The notes below the pieces were generated by a model. It made no database searches, had not been told where the DNA came from, and saw nothing but the letters and a program-made list of their open reading frames with translations. DNA of 64,000 bases from Nesterenkonia halophila (lineage in GTDB: Bacteria; Actinomycetota; Actinomycetes; Actinomycetales; Micrococcaceae): contig NZ_WIAX01000006.1 in NCBI RefSeq assembly GCF_009467795.1, positions 101,152-165,151 of the forward strand, in the 5' to 3' direction. Each line of letters begins with the position of its first letter. The first letter of the stretch is position 1. Positions 59,280 through 64,000 of the stretch are shown piece by piece. Made by a program: the position numbers and the translations under genes.

Positions 59280-60014
59280 GTGGACATCACGACGCTCGAC
59301 GCACTCTTCGCCGGCCACGCGACCGAGCTGGCGCCGGCGCTGCTGGGCTGCCGGCTGACGGTGGTCACCGCCGACGGCGCGGTCGCGGTGCGGCTGACCG
59401 AGGTGGAGGCCTACGGGGACCAGGGCGAGGACCCCGGCGCGCACAGCTTCCGCGGTCCCACAGCGCGCAACGCCTCGCTCTTCGGGCCGCCGCGGCGGAC
59501 CTACGTCTATCTCAACTACGGCATCCACCGCTGCCTGAACCTCGCCTGCGGGCCGGAGGGCACGGCCGGCGGCGTGCTGCTGCGCGCTGGAGAGGTCCTC
59601 GGCGGGAGGGAGCTGGCAGCGCGGCGCCGCGGCCGCGAGACCGGGGCGAAGCTGCTCGCCGGCCCCGGTCGGCTGGGCCAGGGGCTCGGGATCACGCTGC
59701 CGATGGACGCGACGCCGGTGCGTCTGGCCCCGGCCCGGCAGCATCCGGAGCCCGGGGAGGCCGCCGCCTCGCCGGACCTCGACGACGGCGCGGCCTTCCT
59801 GCTCTCCCCGCCGGCGGACGCCGTCGGCGAGGTGCATTCCGGCCCGCGGGTCGGCGTCTCCGGCGTCGGCGGGGGAGCGGCGTTCCCCTGGCGGTTCCGG
59901 CTGGTCGACGAGCCGAGCGTCTCGGCCTATCGGCCCGGACGGAACGTGCCCGCGGAGGGCGCCGTCGGCGCTGCCCGCGGGGACGACGTGGTCACCCGAG
60001 GTTCACCCGCATGA
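59280..60014 (+). CDS. DNA-3-methyladenine glycosylase (AAG/MPG type)
   Basis: 244-aa base-excision-repair enzyme removing alkylated purines. It shows ELAPALLGCRLTVVTADGAVAVRLTEVEAYGDQGEDPGAHSFRG, read as LTEVEAYGD with the catalytic Glu (about residues 38-46) and DPGAHSFRGPTARN. FGPPRRTYVYLNYGIHRCLNLACG carries the intercalating and base-stacking Tyr/His, in parts. GGVLLRAGE and LLAGPGRLGQGLGI are the C-terminal hallmarks. The start is GTG 59280; CAGACT lies six bases upstream, a CANNNT leaderless variant. It is followed by helD after 37 bp. Confidence 0.93.
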   Translation: MDITTLDALFAGHATELAPALLGCRLTVVTADGAVAVRLTEVEAYGDQGEDPGAHSFRGPTARNASLFGPPRRTYVYLNYGIHRCLNLACGPEGTAGGVLLRAGEVLGGRELAARRRGRETGAKLLAGPGRLGQGLGITLPMDATPVRLAPARQHPEPGEAAASPDLDDGAAFLLSPPADAVGEVHSGPRVGVSGVGGGAAFPWRFRLVDEPSVSAYRPGRNVPAEGAVGAARGDDVVTRGSPA

Positions 60015-60051
60015 CTGTAGGATGGGTGGTCATCGTATTCGGACATGAGAG

Positions 60052-62388
60052 ATGCGCATCCAGATGAGTGACTCCATCTCCTCGGCCTCGGCCGAGCCGC
60101 TGCACCCCGCCACCCACGACGTCCCGGTGCCGCCGCTGGAGGGCGGCCTCGAGGATGAACGCCGCTACGTCGCCGTGCTGTACCGACGGCTGGACGAGCT
60201 GCGCGACGAGAAGCACGACCAGCTGACCCAGGTGCGCAGCACCGGCGCGGTGGGCACCATGCAGAACATCTCGGAGCGCGACGCCTTCGCGACGATGTAC
60301 GAGGACCGCCTCGCCCAGCTCAACGCCGTCGACGACCGGCTGGTCTTCGGACGGCTGGACCTGGACGGCGGCGAGTGCCGCTACATCGGCCGCATCGGGC
60401 TGACCACCGACGACCTGCAGCGGCTGATGATCGACTGGCGCGCGCCCGAGGCCGGGGTCTTCTACCAGGCCACCGCCTTCGAGCGGCACGGCGTGCGGCG
60501 GCGCCGCCACCTGATGCTGCGGCGCCGCGAGGTCCAGGGCATCGAGGACGAGGTGCTCGATGTCGACATGCTCGCCGAGGCCACCGAGAACCACGGCGAC
60601 GGCGCGCTGCTGGCAGCGCTGACGGCGCGGCGCACCGGCCAGATGGGCGACATCGTCGCGACCATCCAGGCCGAGCAGGACCGCATCATCCGCTCCGAGA
60701 TGCCCGGGGTGATGGTCGTGCAGGGCGGGCCCGGCACCGGCAAGACCGCCGTGGCGCTGCACCGGGCGGCCTACCTGCTCTACGGCCACCGCGAGCGGCT
60801 GAAGTCCGCCGGGGTGCTGATCGTCGGGCCGAACCCCACCTTCATGTCCTACATCGAGCGTGTGCTGCCCTCGCTCGGCGAGACCGGCGTGGTGATGAGC
60901 TCGCTGGCCGACCTCTATCCGGGGGTCCACGGCATCGAGGAGGAGGACCCGCGCGTCGCCGAGATCAAGGGACGGCTGGACATGGTCGACGTCGTCGCCG
61001 CCGCCGTCGCCGACCGGCAGCGGACCATCGACGAGCCGCGCCACGTCGAAGTCGAGGGCATCCGGGCGAAGGTCACTCCGGCGATGATCCGCCGCGCCCA
61101 AGAGCGCGCCCGGGCCACCGGCAAGCCGTACAACGAGGCCCGGACCACGTTCGTGAAGGTCATGGTCCGGGAGATCGCCGAGAAGGTCGAGAAGACCCTG
61201 AACAAACGGTCGGAGGGCAACGAGGCAGACCGCAGCTATCTGACCGAGGACGTGCGCTCCTCCCGCGACGTGCGCGTGCTGCTGAACCTGTGCTGGATGC
61301 CGCGCACGCCGCAGCATCTGCTCGAGGACCTCTTCTCCAAGCCCGAGTACCTGCGGCGGGCGGCCCCGCAGCTCGACGAGGCCGAGCGCGAGCTGCTCCG
61401 CCGTGCGCCGGGAGCGCCGCTGACCACCTCCGACGTGCCGCTGCTGGACGAGGCCGCCGAGCTGCTCGGCGACCTCGACGACTCGGCCGGCCGCGAGGAG
61501 GCCCGCCAGCAGGCCGAACGGGACAAGAATCTGGAGAACGCCCAGAAGGCGGTGGAGAACGCCGCGCCCCAGCTGGAGGAGAAGGGCATCGAAGGCTTCC
61601 TCGACGCCGAGGGCGTGGCGGCGATGAACACCGAGACCGCCGGTCGGCTCTCCGCGGCCGAGCAGGCCCAGGTGGACCGCACCTGGACCTACGGACACGT
61701 CGTCGTCGACGAGGCCCAGGAGCTCTCGGCGATGCAGTGGCACGTGCTGATGCGCCGCTGCCCGCTGAAGTCCTTCACCGTCGTCGGCGACACCGCTCAG
61801 GGGTCCTCGGCGACGGCGGCCGCGAGCTGGGCGCAGGCGATGGGGCCTTTCGTCGGCGACCGACTGCGCGTCGAGGAGCTGACGGTCAATTACCGCACGC
61901 CGCGGCGCATCGTGGACCTCGCCGAGCGCGTCGCCCGGGCGCACGGTCTGCCGATCACCAGCCTGCGCACTGTCCGCGACGGCGAGCACGACCCGGTGGT
62001 CGAGTCCGTCGACGCCGACCGTCTCCAGGCGTCCGCGGCCGCCGCCGTCGACGCCGAGATCGAGCGCCTCGGCGAAGGACTGGTGGCCGCGATCGTGCCG
62101 GAGCCGATGGTGGAGCCGCTGCGCCGCAGCCTGCGCGGCCGCTACGGCGACCGCGTCGGCGAGGGCGCCGGCTCGCTGGCCCAGGACATCGTGGTGCTCG
62201 GCGCCGACGACGCCAAGGGACTGGAGTTCGACGCGGTGGTCGTCGTCGAGCCGGCCGCTCTGCTCCGCGAGGCCGGCGGGCGGATCGGGAGCCTGTACGT
62301 CGCGCTGACCCGGCCGACCCATGCGCTGCACGTGGTCGCCGCGGAGGAGCTGCCTCCGGGGTTCGCGGCGGCGCCGGACGCGGACTGA
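60052..62388 (+). CDS. helD: HelD-family UvrD/Rep-like helicase (RNA polymerase recycling factor)
   Basis: 778-aa superfamily-1 ATPase of the actinobacterial HelD group, which binds stalled RNA polymerase, pries open its clefts and recycles it; some relatives (HelR) protect against rifamycins. An N-terminal coiled-coil arm includes LEDERRYVAVLYRRLDELRDEK (in parts, about residues 34-55). Walker A is GGPGTGKTAVALHRAAYLLY (about 224-243). Other motifs are Walker B VVVDEAQELSAMQW, NYRTPRRIVDLAERVA, and DAKGLEFDAVVVVEP with YVALTRPTHALHVV in helicase domain 2. ATG 60052 is preceded by GAGAG at short distance; ATG 60064 is an alternative. Confidence 0.9.
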   Translation: MRIQMSDSISSASAEPLHPATHDVPVPPLEGGLEDERRYVAVLYRRLDELRDEKHDQLTQVRSTGAVGTMQNISERDAFATMYEDRLAQLNAVDDRLVFGRLDLDGGECRYIGRIGLTTDDLQRLMIDWRAPEAGVFYQATAFERHGVRRRRHLMLRRREVQGIEDEVLDVDMLAEATENHGDGALLAALTARRTGQMGDIVATIQAEQDRIIRSEMPGVMVVQGGPGTGKTAVALHRAAYLLYGHRERLKSAGVLIVGPNPTFMSYIERVLPSLGETGVVMSSLADLYPGVHGIEEEDPRVAEIKGRLDMVDVVAAAVADRQRTIDEPRHVEVEGIRAKVTPAMIRRAQERARATGKPYNEARTTFVKVMVREIAEKVEKTLNKRSEGNEADRSYLTEDVRSSRDVRVLLNLCWMPRTPQHLLEDLFSKPEYLRRAAPQLDEAERELLRRAPGAPLTTSDVPLLDEAAELLGDLDDSAGREEARQQAERDKNLENAQKAVENAAPQLEEKGIEGFLDAEGVAAMNTETAGRLSAAEQAQVDRTWTYGHVVVDEAQELSAMQWHVLMRRCPLKSFTVVGDTAQGSSATAAASWAQAMGPFVGDRLRVEELTVNYRTPRRIVDLAERVARAHGLPITSLRTVRDGEHDPVVESVDADRLQASAAAAVDAEIERLGEGLVAAIVPEPMVEPLRRSLRGRYGDRVGEGAGSLAQDIVVLGADDAKGLEFDAVVVVEPAALLREAGGRIGSLYVALTRPTHALHVVAAEELPPGFAAAPDAD

Positions 62389-62422
62389 CCCCGTGCGGGG
62401 GAGTGCTAACGTGACTCAGGTG

Positions 62423-63751
62423 ATGGAGAACAGCCCCATGGAGAAGAACCCCGCGCTGGACGCCCAGCGCATCGACGACAGCTTCGAGACGATCTGGCAG
62501 GAGCTCACCTGGCGCGGCCTGGTGCAGGTCTCCACCGATGAGCAGGAGCTGGAGAAGACCCTCGCCCAGGGGCCCGTCACCTATTACTGCGGCTTCGACC
62601 CGACGGCGGCGTCGCTGCATCTGGGGCATCTGGTCCAGCTGCTGACGATGCGTCGGCTGCAGCTCGCCGGGCACCGGCCCCTGGCCCTGGTGGGCGGGTC
62701 GACCGGGCTGATCGGCGACCCTCGGCAGAGCGGCGAGCGGGTGCTGAACACTCCGGAGACCGTGTCCGGATGGGTGGACAGCCTCAAGGATCAGATCCGC
62801 CACTACCTGGACTTCGACGAGGGCGAGAACGCCGCGACGATGGTGAATAACCTGGACTGGACCCAGGGGATGAGCGCCATCGAGTTCCTGCGGGACATCG
62901 GCAAGCATTTCCGGGTGGGCACGATGGTCAAGAAGGACATCGTCGCCAAGCGGCTGCACTCCGAGGAGGGGATCTCCTACACGGAGTTCAGCTACCAGAT
63001 TCTGCAGGGGCTGGACTTCCTGCAGCTCTACCGCGAGCACGGGTGCCGGCTGCAGACCGGCGGTTCGGACCAATGGGGGAACCTGACCGCCGGCACCGAG
63101 CTGGTCCGCCGGGTGGAGGATGCCCAGGTCCACGCGCTCGGCACGCCGTTGATCACCAATGCCGACGGGTCGAAGTTCGGCAAGTCGGAGGGCAACGCCA
63201 TCTGGCTGGACTCCGAGCTCTGCTCGCCGTACACCTTCTACCAGTTCTGGCTCAACGCGGCCGACGCCGACGTGATCGATCGACTGAAGGTCTTCACCTT
63301 CCTCACCCGGGCGGAGATCGAGGAGCTGGAGACCGAGGTCGCCGAGCGCCCCCAGGCGCGGACGGCGCAGAAGAGGCTCGCTTGGGAGGTCACCACCCTG
63401 GTGCACGGGGAGGACGAGACCCGTCGGGTCATCGAAGCCTCCGAGGCGCTCTTCGGCAAGGGGGACGTCTCGCAGATCGATGCCCCCACGCTCCGCGGCG
63501 CCGCGGAGCAGCTGCCCCACGCCGAGGTGGATCCGGAGACGCCGCTGGTGGACCTCTTCGTGGCCGCCGGTCTGGTCTCGTCGAAGTCCGAGGCGCGCCG
63601 GACGGTGAAGGACGGCGGGGCGTATGCGAACAACGTGAAGGTCGACGACGGCGAGCTGCCCCCACCTGAGGACCAGTGGCTCCACGGCGAGCACCTGGTG
63701 CTGCGCCGGGGCAAGAAGAACCTGGCGATGGTGACTCGACGCCGGGGGTGA
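62423..63751 (+). CDS. tyrS: Tyrosine-tRNA ligase
   Basis: 442-aa class I aminoacyl-tRNA synthetase. The catalytic domain has YYCGFDPTAASLHLGHLVQLL with the HIGH-equivalent HLGH (about residues 54-74, in parts), the tyrosine pocket around EFSYQILQGLDFLQLY and GGSDQWGNLTAGTELV, and the KMSKS-equivalent KFGKSEG. A C-terminal S4 RNA-binding domain contains VDLFVAAGLVSSKSEARRTVKDGGAYAN (in parts). The ATG at 62423 follows TAACGT by ten bases. ATG 62438, with GGAG upstream, is an alternative five codons later. A terminator follows. Confidence 0.96.
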   Translation: MENSPMEKNPALDAQRIDDSFETIWQELTWRGLVQVSTDEQELEKTLAQGPVTYYCGFDPTAASLHLGHLVQLLTMRRLQLAGHRPLALVGGSTGLIGDPRQSGERVLNTPETVSGWVDSLKDQIRHYLDFDEGENAATMVNNLDWTQGMSAIEFLRDIGKHFRVGTMVKKDIVAKRLHSEEGISYTEFSYQILQGLDFLQLYREHGCRLQTGGSDQWGNLTAGTELVRRVEDAQVHALGTPLITNADGSKFGKSEGNAIWLDSELCSPYTFYQFWLNAADADVIDRLKVFTFLTRAEIEELETEVAERPQARTAQKRLAWEVTTLVHGEDETRRVIEASEALFGKGDVSQIDAPTLRGAAEQLPHAEVDPETPLVDLFVAAGLVSSKSEARRTVKDGGAYANNVKVDDGELPPPEDQWLHGEHLVLRRGKKNLAMVTRRRG

Positions 63752-63813
63752 CCCCGAGGCGCCCTCTGCCGTCGGGTAGGCGCCCACCATTGCTCCCTCC
63801 GCCGTGAGGGATA

Positions 63814-63863
63814 GAAGAAGCCGCAGGTCAGACCCGCACACGGGTCGGGCCGGCGGCTTCTTC
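63814..63863 (+). terminator. Two-tier hairpin terminator after tyrS
   Basis: Outer stem GAAGAAGCCGC (63814-63824) / GCGGCTTCTTC (63853-63863), 11 bp perfect. Inner stem GACCCG / CGGGTC with loop CACA. It starts 62 bp after the tyrS stop, and the outer arm ends in CTTCTTCC, a weak pyrimidine tract. Confidence 0.85.
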
Positions 63864-63894
63864 CGCATGTGGTCGAGGTCACCGCGCAGCGAGT

Positions 63895-63924
63895 TTGCAC
63901 GGGTCACCGGGGTGTGTGTAAAGT
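63895..63924 (+). promoter_or_regulatory. Strong promoter reading off the right edge
   Basis: TTGCAC (63895-63900), an 18-base spacer, TAAAGT (63919-63924), then TTTATCCC. It follows the tyrS terminator directly. At least 70 bases after the predicted start contain no obvious start codon with a ribosome-binding site. The layout would fit a stable-RNA (rRNA operon) promoter; that is inference. Confidence 0.6.
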
Positions 63925-64000
63925 TTTATCCCGTGCTCAGGGCACAGGGCAGACGCCGGAAGGGTCGCTCTGGGGTGCTGGGCCGGGCATGGCGACTGGA

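Noticed and set aside
59992..62331. 779-aa minus-strand frame opposite helD
   Set aside because: Antisense shadow; helD has complete helicase motifs on the plus strand.

Overview
The window is very GC-rich DNA (roughly 70% by eye) with dense genes, frequent GTG/TTG starts and many 1- to 4-base gene overlaps. Three things point to a high-GC actinobacterium: a mycothiol-type DinB/maleylpyruvate isomerase fold gene, an actinobacterial HelD, and the neighbourhood pheST / argCJBDFR-GH / tyrS. The best guess is order Micrococcales, close to Micrococcaceae such as Nesterenkonia; that placement is inference. No tRNA, rRNA, CRISPR array, insertion sequence or prophage is visible.

Layout. 1-2.6 kb (minus): choline uptake and oxidation (betT, start of betB). 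2.8-16.7 kb: ychF, a gene-poor 0.85-kb stretch, a PlsC-like acyltransferase followed by a rifampin-phosphotransferase-like (Rph-family) enzyme, a PspC protein, a second BCCT carrier, three RibD/DHFR-fold reductases (two in an HxlR-led operon), arfB, a methyltransferase, ltrA and an esterase. 16.8-26.5 kb: small accessory genes, including a CHAD protein, an aldo/keto reductase, a PAP2 phosphatase, a TetR-MFS efflux pair, a Tat leader ORF split from an amidase by one in-frame stop, an M23 peptidase remnant, a VOC protein and a TauE permease. 26.6-30.2 kb: a four-gene osmoprotectant ABC transporter. 30.2-38.7 kb: redox and repair housekeeping (quinone reductase, EamA exporter, aldo/keto reductase remnant, DUF202 pair, PIMT-like, WYL regulator with a DinB protein, macrodomain, SRPBCC, Nudix, aldo/keto reductase). 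39-42.7 kb: pheST with a long terminator. 43.9-57.1 kb: arginine biosynthesis in two blocks (argCJBDFR, argGH) separated by two CNNM/CorC genes, an ankyrin protein and an ACR3-like carrier. 57-64 kb: lytic transglycosylase, an unlisted 40-codon rpmJ diverging from a CobW-like gene across an AT-rich operator, an alkyladenine glycosylase, HelD, tyrS, and a strong promoter leading off the right edge.

Themes. (1) Osmoadaptation: two BCCT carriers, BetT/BetB and an Opu-type ABC transporter suggest a salt-exposed lifestyle. (2) Arginine: argC and argG share an AT-rich ArgR-type box with the core CATAAATATT, and argR lies in the same cluster. (3) Zinc: an rpmJ paralogue with a single Cys and a CobW relative without its P-loop flank one AT-rich control region, which suggests a Zur-type unit. 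(4) Transcription: 17 genes have a TANNNT hexamer 6-8 bases (13 of them exactly 6) before the start codon, indicating widespread leaderless mRNAs; this also decides several starts. (5) Gene decay: an interrupted amidase, a 5'-truncated M23 peptidase and a 5'-truncated aldo/keto reductase.

No clearly undescribed multi-gene system was found. The most unusual items are the P-loop-less CobW/rpmJ unit, the Tat leader/amidase split, the 15-bp perfect hairpin before the 38-kb aldo/keto reductase, and the PlsC/Rph-like pair.
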